From an uncultured Phocaeicola sp. (GTDB taxonomy: Bacteria > Bacteroidota > Bacteroidia > Bacteroidales > Bacteroidaceae): a stretch of 64,000 nt of DNA. Position numbers and translations under genes: made by a program. The notes under the pieces are model-generated. The model was not told where the DNA came from and made no database searches. It worked only from the letters and a program-made list of their open reading frames with translations. The stretch is taken from positions 1-64,000 of the forward strand of contig CALUJF010000002.1 of the NCBI GenBank assembly GCA_944320855.1, read 5' to 3'. Shown in pieces: positions 9,410 through 20,670 of the stretch (its first letter is position 1; each line of letters begins with the position of its first letter).

Positions 9410-9464
9410 TTTAAACGCTATTTAAATGGTTTTTAAATGGTAATTAAAAGCACTTTAAAAGAAT
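9410..9464. repeat. Phased 11-bp TTTAAA array
   Basis: Five consecutive 11-bp blocks begin with TTTAAA or one-base variants: 9410 TTTAAA, 9421 TTTAAA, 9432 TTTAAA, 9443 ATTAAA, 9454 TTTAAA. The remaining five bases vary (CGCTA, TGGTT, TGGTA, AGCAC, AGAAT). A related array is at 35202-35251. Phased AT tracts can curve DNA or bind a protein once per turn. Confidence 0.65.
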
Positions 9465-9544
9465 CTTATATCAGCATTGCATAATTCATTCTGCGTTCAT
9501 TAAGCGTTCACCGGACGTTCATTGGGGAATCATTTAAATAGATT

Positions 9545-10543
9545 TTATCTGATATGATGAAGCTTAATCACCTCACCTAACTCAGGAATAATGACATCCA
9601 TATTCCTCTTTTCAGCCTCAGCAGCAAAGACATGAGGCGGGTCAAACAGGGGTTCGTCAGAAAGGTCGAATGTTCCGTAATGCATAGGTATAGTCACTCG
9701 CGCTCCCATTTCCGCTGAAGCCGTAAGGGCATCGTATGGAGATATGTGGTTAGGCTTCATAAACCAGCGTGGCTTATATGCACCTATTCCTATCATACAA
9801 TAGTCAATATGTGGAAAGATTTCAGGCAATTCTTTGAAATGATGTGCATAGCCCGTATCACCACTGTTGTATATGGTTATTCCGTCTGCCTGTATCATAA
9901 ACGCTCCCCAAAGACGTTCTCCCCCATCGCTCACTCCTCTCTTGCTCCAATGCTGCGCAGGGAGAAAAGTAAGACATAGCCCTTCGTCCTTATGCTGCTG
10001 ATACCATCCGGCCTCAATCACCTCCATATCCGGAAACCATCCCTTAATAAGCTCACCCGTTCCTATTCCACAGAAAAGTTTCATACCCGGATTTTCCGAG
10101 AAAAGTCGCGCCACACTCGGTTTGTCAAGATGGTCAAAATGGTCATGGCTGATAAGCAAATAATCTATATTCCTGAATATAGAAGGATTCGCAGGGAAAG
10201 TACTCCTTCTTTTCACAAAAGGAATGCTCCCAAACACCGGGTCTATCATGAAACGTTTTCCGCCAAGCTGAAGGAAAAACGAATTGTGTCCGAGCCATAT
10301 CAGAGCATTGCCTGTAGCAGCATCAAGGTCATGAAGGTATTTTACATTTGGTGCCCACTTTATGCTGCGTTTCTCCTTTCTCTGAGGATTGGGCGAGAAC
10401 CGCCATTTCAATATGCTTCCCATACCGGGACGCCATCTGTGCTGACGGTTAAAGAACTTACCTTTAACGGAAGGATTACCGCGCCATCGTGGGTTTACTG
10501 TGTGTAATTGCTCATTTCTTCTAAACGATATCCTTTCTCCCAT
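9545..10543 (-). CDS. NAPE-PLD/UlaG-like metallo-beta-lactamase-fold hydrolase
   Basis: A 332-residue protein of the metallo-beta-lactamase superfamily closest to the NAPE-PLD / UlaG-like branch. Zinc-ligand motifs visible are HDHFDHLD (in LLISHDHFDHLDKPSV), PAQHWS, SGDTGY and IPMHYGTFDLS, together with RWFMKPNHISPYDAL. It lacks a signal peptide and is probably cytosolic. The start is set at the Met of MGERISF at 10543; an in-frame start eight codons earlier is possible. The family hydrolyses phosphodiesters or lactones, but the substrate here cannot be told. It is a single gene between two terminator-bounded units, read leftward. Confidence 0.85.
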   Translation of the reverse strand: MGERISFRRNEQLHTVNPRWRGNPSVKGKFFNRQHRWRPGMGSILKWRFSPNPQRKEKRSIKWAPNVKYLHDLDAATGNALIWLGHNSFFLQLGGKRFMIDPVFGSIPFVKRRSTFPANPSIFRNIDYLLISHDHFDHLDKPSVARLFSENPGMKLFCGIGTGELIKGWFPDMEVIEAGWYQQHKDEGLCLTFLPAQHWSKRGVSDGGERLWGAFMIQADGITIYNSGDTGYAHHFKELPEIFPHIDYCMIGIGAYKPRWFMKPNHISPYDALTASAEMGARVTIPMHYGTFDLSDEPLFDPPHVFAAEAEKRNMDVIIPELGEVIKLHHIR

Positions 10544-10560
10544 ATACTTCGAATAAATAT

Positions 10561-10611
10561 AAAACAAAAGCCGGGGAAAGACTTCTGATGCAAATGCATT
10601 GTCTTACCCCG
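10561..10611 (-). terminator. Terminator of the 151-residue protein gene
   Basis: CGGGGAAAGAC (10572-10582) pairs with GTCTTACCCCG (10601-10611) with one mismatch. On the minus strand it is followed by a T-rich stretch (GCTTTTGTTTT). Confidence 0.65.
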
Positions 10612-10629
10612 ACCGTCACAATATCTTCA

Positions 10630-11085
10630 TTATTTCTCCAAGAGTTCTTTCAGGAAAGCATCAAGTTCCTCGTCAAGTCCCTTGAGAAGTTCGTCGTTAA
10701 GCAAAAGAGTGTCCTCATCGTCAACCAACATCAATTCGGCAACCGTTTCCTTGTCATCATCAACCAATACAAAAGAATATGGCTTCAGCAAAGACAGTTT
10801 CTCGAAATATCCCTGGTCGCTCAATGCAACAATTTCCGAACGTAAAAGCGGTTCGACTTCTGCAATGAAGTTTTCCGAATCGCATTCCACCCATTCGTCT
10901 ATTATGGTACGCGCCAATTCTTCATCATCGTCATTAAAAATCAGGAGTTCGCCACTGTCCTGTTTCGGCTGCAGATGAATATCTGTAACTACAGTATTTT
11001 CATCTCCCGATACATATCGGCATAATGCTTCTCTAATGGATGACGATATGGCTGCACGTGTTTTTTCGCTAACATTCATAGGCAT
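10630..11085 (-). CDS. Conserved hypothetical acidic protein
   Basis: A 151-residue, strongly acidic, cytosolic-looking protein without signal peptide or membrane segment. It reads as an alpha/beta domain with conserved-looking blocks (SEKTRAAISSSIREALCRYV, YSFVLVDDDKETVAELMLVD) and a very acidic C-terminal helix (NDELLKGLDEELDAFLKELL). I do not recognise a named family; composition and context fit a Bacteroidales core hypothetical. The ATG at 11085 (MPMNVSEK) or 11079 (MNVSEK) could be used. It is followed by its own terminator. Confidence 0.7.
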   Translation of the reverse strand: MPMNVSEKTRAAISSSIREALCRYVSGDENTVVTDIHLQPKQDSGELLIFNDDDEELARTIIDEWVECDSENFIAEVEPLLRSEIVALSDQGYFEKLSLLKPYSFVLVDDDKETVAELMLVDDEDTLLLNDELLKGLDEELDAFLKELLEK

Positions 11086-11140
11086 AAAATATTTATTACC
11101 TCAAAATTACTAAAAATTATAATCTTTCAAAACAAACAGG

Positions 11141-12124
11141 TCAAAAATTGTTATTAAAACGTCCCATTTGAACGTTCAGCTTACCCAATTCGTCTTTCCT
11201 TTTCATAAACTGAGGTATATAATACTTTAGCACCATTTCTTCCTCAGAACCTGCCTTGACACAATCGGATGCCTTCTTCAACCATTCCTCAGCTTTATTC
11301 ATATCGGATGTCATCTCGTACGAGAGTGCAATATTGTAGGCAGCCCTGAACTTGGCATTACCTTTCTTCAGACGGTTATAAACCTGGGTCCACAACTCTC
11401 GTGCAGCATCCCAGTTTCCTTCATTCACATATACTCCTGCATCACGCATTTCAACTCCACCGCCATCAAAATACAATCTGTTGACAGTCTGCCAGTATGG
11501 AACTATCTTATTGCTTATAACAGACGTTGCATGCCTTGTAGCCTCCTCTATAAGCTCTTTTTCCGATATTCTGTAGCCCATATCGAAGTACAAAGAATCG
11601 GTAGCAGTAAGCTCTACCAATGGTTTCTGTCGTCCCGGTATATATAACCTGACTATAGGTGTTACCTGAACCTGCAATACAGGAATCGAAACATCCCATC
11701 CGGGGTTAGTATATTCTTTCTTTTCAACATCAAGAAGGAGTCTTTCAAAAGACACCAACATGTCTACTCCCAACATTGAAGAAAGTTCATTTACTTCATC
11801 TGCTGTAAGAACGGTTGAATAATCATCTGCACACAGAGCCGAATCGCATATTATAACCTGGTTAAAGAATCTGCTGTCAGCGAGAGAGCCGGCCAAGGCT
11901 TCTGCCGCATTCTTTCCCTCAGCATCAATCATTCCCAATGTAAGTATGTTCTTCTTCGGTTCTGGACGTGAAGGCATATTATTTACAACCCCGATAACGG
12001 ATATCTGATATGGGAAATTAACTTCGGCCGGAGCCAACTGGTCGAAAGTAAGTGTCTGTATAGTACTGCATGATGAAACGAGAGCACTTACAAGCATGAC
12101 GATATAAAGGGCATATTTCTTCAT
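11141..12124 (-). CDS. DUF6340-type lipoprotein with TPR-like C-terminus
   Basis: A 327-residue lipoprotein: signal MKKYALYIVMLVSALVSSCS with the cysteine at residue 19, then a beta/alpha domain (PYQISVIGVVNNM, DAEGKNAAEALAGSLADSRF) of the DUF6340 type. From about residue 230 there are TPR-like helices (GNWDAARELWTQVYNRLKKG, KFRAAYNIALSYEMTSDMNK). It is likely anchored in the envelope with a scaffolding role, but the function is not known. It is leftward, with an unusual phased repeat and a secA terminator just upstream. Confidence 0.75.
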   Translation of the reverse strand: MKKYALYIVMLVSALVSSCSTIQTLTFDQLAPAEVNFPYQISVIGVVNNMPSRPEPKKNILTLGMIDAEGKNAAEALAGSLADSRFFNQVIICDSALCADDYSTVLTADEVNELSSMLGVDMLVSFERLLLDVEKKEYTNPGWDVSIPVLQVQVTPIVRLYIPGRQKPLVELTATDSLYFDMGYRISEKELIEEATRHATSVISNKIVPYWQTVNRLYFDGGGVEMRDAGVYVNEGNWDAARELWTQVYNRLKKGNAKFRAAYNIALSYEMTSDMNKAEEWLKKASDCVKAGSEEEMVLKYYIPQFMKRKDELGKLNVQMGRFNNNF

Positions 12125-12132
12125 AAATAAGT

Positions 12133-12200
12133 AAGTTTTTAAGTTTATAAGTTTTTGAGTTTATTATCAAGTCAATAACGAACTTATAAACTCAAAAACT
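12133..12200. repeat. 8-bp phased AAGTTTWT repeats with a 15-bp inverted copy
   Basis: Four contiguous 8-bp units, AAGTTTTT, AAGTTTAT, AAGTTTTT and GAGTTTAT, run from 12133 to 12164. The segment 12150-12164 is repeated perfectly inverted at 12186-12200 (15 bp, 21-nt loop). It lies in the leader of the DUF6340 lipoprotein gene and downstream of secA, and could form a long RNA hairpin or a curved segment. Confidence 0.6.
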
Positions 12201-12288
12201 AAAGAACTGAATACTTAATATGTACAGTTTTAGTCTGTACAAAATTAATATATTTCTGAATATTATGAAGTTAAAAGGTAATAAAGGG

Positions 12289-12326
12289 CAATAATAAAGG
12301 TCGCCCCTTTGTTAAGAGACGACCTT
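12289..12326 (-). terminator. secA terminator
   Basis: On the minus strand AAGGTCG (12326-12320) pairs with CGACCTT (12304-12298), followed by TATTATT. It lies 26 nt after the secA stop codon. Confidence 0.6.
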
Positions 12327-12351
12327 CATAACGTGTGTTTTATTAAAATTC

Positions 12352-15645
<3,294 letters not shown>

Positions 15646-15700
15646 TATATATTTTATTTTTATTTACTGATTAATGCCGTTAAATATGTTCAACAGCGTA

Positions 15701-15734
15701 CAAAGATAATTAAAAACGCACAAAATGCGGCAAA
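15701..15734 (-). promoter_or_regulatory. secA promoter
   Basis: On the minus strand TATCTTTG at 15708-15701 matches TAnnTTTG. A TTTG at 15734-15731 lies 22 nt upstream of it. The secA leader would be about 50 nt. Confidence 0.55.
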
Positions 15735-15743
15735 TACGGACAT

Positions 15744-17327
15744 TTATTTGCGTATTCCTGTCAAAGGAGCCGCCACACTGGCATTGGGAGCCCTGATACG
15801 CATGAAATGCGCCAGCGTAGGAGCTACAGCTGCCAATTTTACAGGTGAATACAGTATCTCAGGTTTAATATTATACCCGAAAAAGAATACAGGAACTGAT
15901 GCATAAGCCTCGCGTTCCACTCTTACATTATTGGAATATTCATCCACAACCTTCCAACCCGGCAATATCTCGATATATAAATCGCCGGAACATTTGCTGG
16001 TAAATGAATTTCTGATTTTATCAATCTTTGGATCCCAGGCACCAAGAAGAAGGCGCTGTGAGGAATATGCAGAGCGTATGCCACTCATCTGTACAATAAA
16101 TTCAGACGAGCGGTTCATAACCTCCGTAAGATTCAGGTTCTTATCTTCAATAAGCTTGTGATTCAGATATATCTGATTTCCATAATATGTCTCTATATAC
16201 TGTCCCTGGCCATAGATAGCCATCAGATACATATTAAGCAAGGCTGAACAGCGTTTCAGATGAAACTCCCCTGTCGGTATCCTATATTCCGGCAGGTCTT
16301 CAGGTTCGGGAGTACGATAGCCGGTAGAGGTTATAAATATCAGCGTATTCTTCAAACCGACCTTTCTGTCTACCATATCCAGCAAATCGCCAATACTGTT
16401 ATCTAAGCGTACATACATGTCCTGTATCTGCATGGCGTACTCAGTATCAGGCTTACCGTCATAATTTCCGGCATAATATCCTAAAGTAAGCAAATCAGGA
16501 GTATCATCCAGCCCAGCATTGGTATTGTTGAGGAAAACATTCACTAATTTGTTTACCTCATCGTTTACATAAGGGCTTGTCTTGAACTTCTTGTACTTCA
16601 AAAGACGTTCGTCGGTGAAATTATGCTTGAAAGTGAGTTGCTTGGTTTCTGTCGTTATATATTTATAAGCCGTAACCGGCAGATAAGGTCCCCATGTTAT
16701 CTGGTCTATTCTGAAATCAAGACCGTTACGGTCGTTGAAATTTGTCACCCATTCAGGGAACGCGCCATAATATGTAGTACCGCTCCACTTTCCGTTATCA
16801 TCGTTTATCCAGAACGCACCTTTAGCAGCATGGCCGGCCCCCATAATAGCCATTTCCTTGGTAGGAGCTATGGAGTAGACATGAGATTGACCGTGAGTGG
16901 CCACCATAAGCTCGTCAGCCAAATTCGATACAGAAAGATGCTGCGGTGAAGAATTTTCGGAAGTGTAAATTCCCATATACGCCTTGTCATAGACACTCTT
17001 GACCACACAAAGCGTATTCCTGTCCATCCATTGATTGCCGACGATACCATTATAATAAGGGGAGGTACCCGTATATATAGAAGCTACAGACGACGACTGA
17101 TCCGGTTTTATGAAATCATATTCGCCATTCACATATACACGTCCTTCCTTGAAAAGACGCTTGAATCCTCTTTCGCCATACATGGCAGAAAAAGCCTCTA
17201 TATAATCTGTACGCAACTGGTCGATAGTCAATCCTATAACGAGCTTCGGCACAGCCGGAACAGTCTGTGCGTTTATACCGGATATGACTATGGCAGTAAT
17301 CAGGGATGTTATTAATCTTTCTTTCAT
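15744..17327 (-). CDS. Alkaline-phosphatase-superfamily protein with degenerate metal site
   Basis: A 527-residue exported protein (signal MKERLITSLITAIVISGINA) with the fold of PafA-like phosphodiesterases/phosphatases: LVIGLTIDQLRTDYIEAF near residue 30, then DQSSSVASIYTGTSPYYNGI near 76-95 where the nucleophile would be. The usual D-x-x-x-H segment is replaced by YYAGNYDGKPDTEYA, and the usual ADHG metal motif reads TSTGYRTPE at about 333-340. The protein therefore seems to lack at least two metal-ligand sets and may be a non-catalytic relative. Its start overlaps the stop of the DUF4105 gene by 4 nt (ATGA), so the two are translationally coupled. Confidence 0.8.
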   Translation of the reverse strand: MKERLITSLITAIVISGINAQTVPAVPKLVIGLTIDQLRTDYIEAFSAMYGERGFKRLFKEGRVYVNGEYDFIKPDQSSSVASIYTGTSPYYNGIVGNQWMDRNTLCVVKSVYDKAYMGIYTSENSSPQHLSVSNLADELMVATHGQSHVYSIAPTKEMAIMGAGHAAKGAFWINDDNGKWSGTTYYGAFPEWVTNFNDRNGLDFRIDQITWGPYLPVTAYKYITTETKQLTFKHNFTDERLLKYKKFKTSPYVNDEVNKLVNVFLNNTNAGLDDTPDLLTLGYYAGNYDGKPDTEYAMQIQDMYVRLDNSIGDLLDMVDRKVGLKNTLIFITSTGYRTPEPEDLPEYRIPTGEFHLKRCSALLNMYLMAIYGQGQYIETYYGNQIYLNHKLIEDKNLNLTEVMNRSSEFIVQMSGIRSAYSSQRLLLGAWDPKIDKIRNSFTSKCSGDLYIEILPGWKVVDEYSNNVRVEREAYASVPVFFFGYNIKPEILYSPVKLAAVAPTLAHFMRIRAPNASVAAPLTGIRK

Positions 17328-18505
17328 TTCAAATTTCTACAAACTATCGTATGACTCATGGCATTGCACCACAAACCGAGTGCCAAAGGTAACACTGTTA
17401 AATTAAATTCCTGCGGTATAACCGGCATTAAGAGCATAAATAATGTTAAATACGCTAAATTAACAATGTGATACCTGTCCTTATTACGTTTTATGTCATT
17501 ATAAACCATAAAAGGAAGATATAACAAAGGTATAGGATTAAACAGGAGAATCATCCAGTTGGAGCCTACAGTGGGGTGTACCGAAAAGAAAAACAGGAAA
17601 GAGATAATGCAACCGGCTATACCCTGTGAAAGATATAACACAATATCCCACCCCCAATAAATTTTCTTCTTAAGTACCTGAAGCACTGCAAACAGTACGT
17701 TTACGACCAAGAAAGCAATGGCACAAGCCATCGGACTGAAAGGAAATCCCGCTTCCTCCTCCACTCGCTCTGCATTAACAATCACCTCTTCTTTCAGCAC
17801 CAGAGGACGAACTTTCCCGTCTGGTTCTTCTATATAAGCCTTATCAGCAAAGGCTCGCATATAGAAAGGTGAAAACATCTGCCGGCGTATACCTATCGTT
17901 TCATCGGCTTCAGCACCAAGACACAGGTCTATACCCAACTCTTCCCACTGAAATCCTTTAGTATATTCATGAACTATACCACGAAAACTTTTCTCCTCCA
18001 CCGAATCCTGATAAATCACTTTTCCGTCTATACAGCGTTCTATCTGGTCGCGTGCTCTTGTAGTGCAGTTGTCATAAAAATAATTATATCTGTATACTCT
18101 GTTCTGTGGCTGATAATTCAAGACAAGGAGTTCCAACAGCCTGTTCTTTTCTTCTTGCGTAAGATTCAACACCTGTTGGTAGACCGATGAGCCACGAAAC
18201 ATGTATTCCGCTTCAAATGGTGCAAATTCAGTTATACCCAACTGATAATCGGTTTCACCCTTCACGAAACGGAATATAAAATTAGGTGTAGAAAAGCTGA
18301 ACATACCATAGTTAAATACCAAATCTCTATTTTGCGAAAAATTCTGATATCGTATGGCGGTATGCCCAAACAGAGAGTAGATTTCAGTTCCCGGAGCACA
18401 TGTCAGCAAACTAAACTGTATACTGTCGTTTTTCTGTGAGTACGATTGCAGACTGACAAGAAGTGACAGTCCTAACAATAATACCCTAAATCTAATAGCA
18501 AACAT
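17324..18505 (-). CDS. DUF4105 membrane protein (possible Lnb-type lipoprotein N-acyltransferase)
   Basis: A 393-residue protein with a signal peptide, an extracytoplasmic DUF4105 domain (residues about 25-200) and several membrane segments in the C-terminal half (residues about 255-390, for example MACAIAFLVVNVLFAVLQVL). The domain has a thiol-hydrolase-like set: C in LLTCAPGTEIYSLFGHTAIR with a His, and YDNCTTRARDQ. DUF4105 has been linked in Bacteroides to lipoprotein N-acylation (Lnb), from memory; whether this copy is that enzyme needs a direct comparison. A minus-strand -7 box TATTTTTG lies at 18545-18538, just upstream of the start. Confidence 0.75.
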   Translation of the reverse strand: MFAIRFRVLLLGLSLLVSLQSYSQKNDSIQFSLLTCAPGTEIYSLFGHTAIRYQNFSQNRDLVFNYGMFSFSTPNFIFRFVKGETDYQLGITEFAPFEAEYMFRGSSVYQQVLNLTQEEKNRLLELLVLNYQPQNRVYRYNYFYDNCTTRARDQIERCIDGKVIYQDSVEEKSFRGIVHEYTKGFQWEELGIDLCLGAEADETIGIRRQMFSPFYMRAFADKAYIEEPDGKVRPLVLKEEVIVNAERVEEEAGFPFSPMACAIAFLVVNVLFAVLQVLKKKIYWGWDIVLYLSQGIAGCIISFLFFFSVHPTVGSNWMILLFNPIPLLYLPFMVYNDIKRNKDRYHIVNLAYLTLFMLLMPVIPQEFNLTVLPLALGLWCNAMSHTIVCRNLK

Positions 18506-18640
18506 TTTATTAATTTATGATTTTGTAATTTTCAGCGCAAAAATAAGACTAATTATCTATAAATATGAAACAAAACATCTATTTTATTGCTGTAAATTTC
18601 TTTTTTTTACTTTACTTTGCACACAATAAAATTATATATT

Positions 18641-19366
18641 GTGAATTTAATTATAGACATTGGCAACACAGTAGCAAAACTTGCGGTTTTCGACGGAGAT
18701 GAACAGATAGACATTCTCCGAGGTTCTAACCATTCATTAGACTGTATAAAGATATTATGCCATAAGTACCCTATAGACAGATGCATAATTGCCTCTGTAA
18801 TTACTCTAAGCAATACCATTAAAAAGCAATTGGCGAATGTCAGCTTTCCGGTATTGATATTAGATTACAAAACGCCCATACCTATTATCAACAAATACAA
18901 GACACCTGAAACATTAGGTATGGACCGTCTGGCCGCTGTTGTGGGAGCCAATTATCTGATGCCTAACAGGAATCTGCTTGTAATTGATGCCGGCACGGCA
19001 CTGACATACGAGTTTATTGATGCAAATGCAATGTACTGGGGAGGCAACATATCTCCAGGCATTTACACCAGATTCAAGTCATTGAGTGCATGCTGTGACA
19101 AACTTCCTTTAATAGAAAAAGGAGGAGAAGTTCCTGAATTAGGATTCAATACTGAAACTGCTATAAGAGCCGGAGTAATAAAAGGTATTGAGTTCGAAAT
19201 AAAAGGCTATATCGCTCAATTACAGAAAAAATATCCCGACCTTTTAGTTTTTTTAACTGGCGGAGATAAATTTTCTTTTGATACAAAATTAAAAAGTATC
19301 ATCTTTGCAGATAGATTTTTAGTTTTAAAAGGTTTAAACAGAATACTGAATTATAATGTCAAATAA
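18641..19366 (+). CDS. coaX: Type III pantothenate kinase
   Basis: A 241-residue cytosolic kinase for the first step of coenzyme A synthesis. The GTG at 18641 gives the family start NLIIDIGNTVAKLAVF (phosphate-binding DxGN motif). TPETLGMDRLAAVVGA and NLLVIDAGTALTYEF supply the second and third ASKHA motifs, and GGNISPG follows. The frame is open to 18617, but that region contains the promoter-like TTTACTTTGC, so the GTG start fits best. The 3' end overlaps the next gene by 11 nt. Confidence 0.95.
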   Translation: MNLIIDIGNTVAKLAVFDGDEQIDILRGSNHSLDCIKILCHKYPIDRCIIASVITLSNTIKKQLANVSFPVLILDYKTPIPIINKYKTPETLGMDRLAAVVGANYLMPNRNLLVIDAGTALTYEFIDANAMYWGGNISPGIYTRFKSLSACCDKLPLIEKGGEVPELGFNTETAIRAGVIKGIEFEIKGYIAQLQKKYPDLLVFLTGGDKFSFDTKLKSIIFADRFLVLKGLNRILNYNVK

Positions 19367-20633
19367 AAAGATACTCTTCAGCGTTATTTTTACAATTGCT
19401 TATATGTGCTCTTTCGCACAGTCAAGCACAAATTCTCCATACACAAGATTCGGGTTTGGGGACTTGTCAGACCAGGTCTTTACGAGCAATGCAGCCATGG
19501 GAGGTGTAGGTAACGCATTGCGTTCAAGCAGACATATCAATCCTATGAATCCGGCTTCATACACTTATGTAGATTCGCTTTCGTTTATGTTCGACGTAGG
19601 ATTCAGCATGAAAAGTTCAAACTATGAAGAGAATGGAATAAAAGCAAATGCAAGAAACTCCAGCTTCGACTATCTTGCCATTCAGTTCCGTCTTCATCCA
19701 AGATTAGGTATGGCCATAGGGTTTACACCTTTCTCTACAGTAGGTTACAATTTCAGTTCTACCAATAGTGTTTCAAACAGCAGTACCACTGTTACAAACC
19801 AATTTACCGGTGACGGAGGTACTAATTACGTTTTTGCAGGATTGGGATATAAGATATTAAAGAATCTGTCTTTCGGTGCCAACATTGGCTACCTGTACGG
19901 AAATCAGGAATACAGCACCACTGCAACACTCAGCAACAATGGTGATTACACTATCAACTATAGAAATCTTAATGTAAAAAGCTATAAACTCGATTTGGGA
20001 TTACAATATACCCAGCCGCTGGACAAGAACAACAGCATCACATTAGGATTGACTTATGGCCTCGGACATAAACTGAATTCTACCGAGGTTACAGGTACAC
20101 AGGTCACAGACGGCAGCAGCTACAGTTCTACAAACGAAAAAACAAGCTATGACGGATATGGCATTCCATCAACATACGGAGTTGGTTTAGCATATCAGTT
20201 CAAGAATAACCTTACTGTATGCTTGGATTATACATTGCAGGAATGGTCAAAAGTAAAACTGTCAAACGTGGCAGGAATGTATAACAACAGAAGCAAGATA
20301 GCAGCCGGAGTGGAATATACGCCTGATCATATCGGACGAAACTTCTTTAAAAGAATATCATACAGAGCCGGTGCATACTACAACTCACCATACATAAAAA
20401 TACCAAATGATGCAAACGGAAGTTCATTTTCGGATGGAGCCAAGGAAATAGGAGTAACAGCCGGTTTAGGTTTCCCACTGTCATTGTTCCAGAGAAAAAC
20501 AGTATTGAGTATAACAGGCCAGTATGTCAATCTTTCACCGAGCAACAGCAACCTGATGTCTGAAAACAGGTTTGTTCTGAAAATCGGACTTACACTAAAT
20601 GAGCCTTGGTTCATGAAGTGGAGAGTTAACTAA
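19356..20633 (+). CDS. Outer-membrane beta-barrel protein (FadL/PorV-like)
   Basis: A 425-residue exported protein (signal MSNKKILFSVIFTIAYMCSF then AQSS). The N-terminal NSPYTRFGFGDLSDQVFTSN and GGVGNALRSSRHINPMNPAS segments resemble the start of Bacteroidetes FadL/PorV-like barrels, where an N-x-x-N-PAS region forms a hatch. Many glycine-rich strands follow. It overlaps coaX by 11 nt and precedes a TPR gene. It belongs to a cluster (coaX, barrel, TPR, lptC, CNNM, PpiD) that looks like a conserved envelope neighbourhood. Its ligand is unknown. Confidence 0.8.
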   Translation: MSNKKILFSVIFTIAYMCSFAQSSTNSPYTRFGFGDLSDQVFTSNAAMGGVGNALRSSRHINPMNPASYTYVDSLSFMFDVGFSMKSSNYEENGIKANARNSSFDYLAIQFRLHPRLGMAIGFTPFSTVGYNFSSTNSVSNSSTTVTNQFTGDGGTNYVFAGLGYKILKNLSFGANIGYLYGNQEYSTTATLSNNGDYTINYRNLNVKSYKLDLGLQYTQPLDKNNSITLGLTYGLGHKLNSTEVTGTQVTDGSSYSSTNEKTSYDGYGIPSTYGVGLAYQFKNNLTVCLDYTLQEWSKVKLSNVAGMYNNRSKIAAGVEYTPDHIGRNFFKRISYRAGAYYNSPYIKIPNDANGSSFSDGAKEIGVTAGLGFPLSLFQRKTVLSITGQYVNLSPSNSNLMSENRFVLKIGLTLNEPWFMKWRVN

Positions 20634-20670
20634 TTAATTTACACACAATAAACAATTAAATTAATATACG

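Larger units (their letters stand above)
9335..9521. repeat. Two phased TGAAC arrays in opposite orientation around the valS terminator
   Basis: On the plus strand TGAACG, TGAACA and TGAACG start at 9335, 9346 and 9357, exactly 11 bp apart. On the far side of the terminator CGTTCA, the reverse complement, starts at 9494, 9505 and 9516, again exactly 11 bp apart. Read on the minus strand a fourth weaker unit (TGAATTATG) follows. The 5 bp between motifs differ each time, so this is a phased motif, not a copied tandem repeat. Confidence 0.6.
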
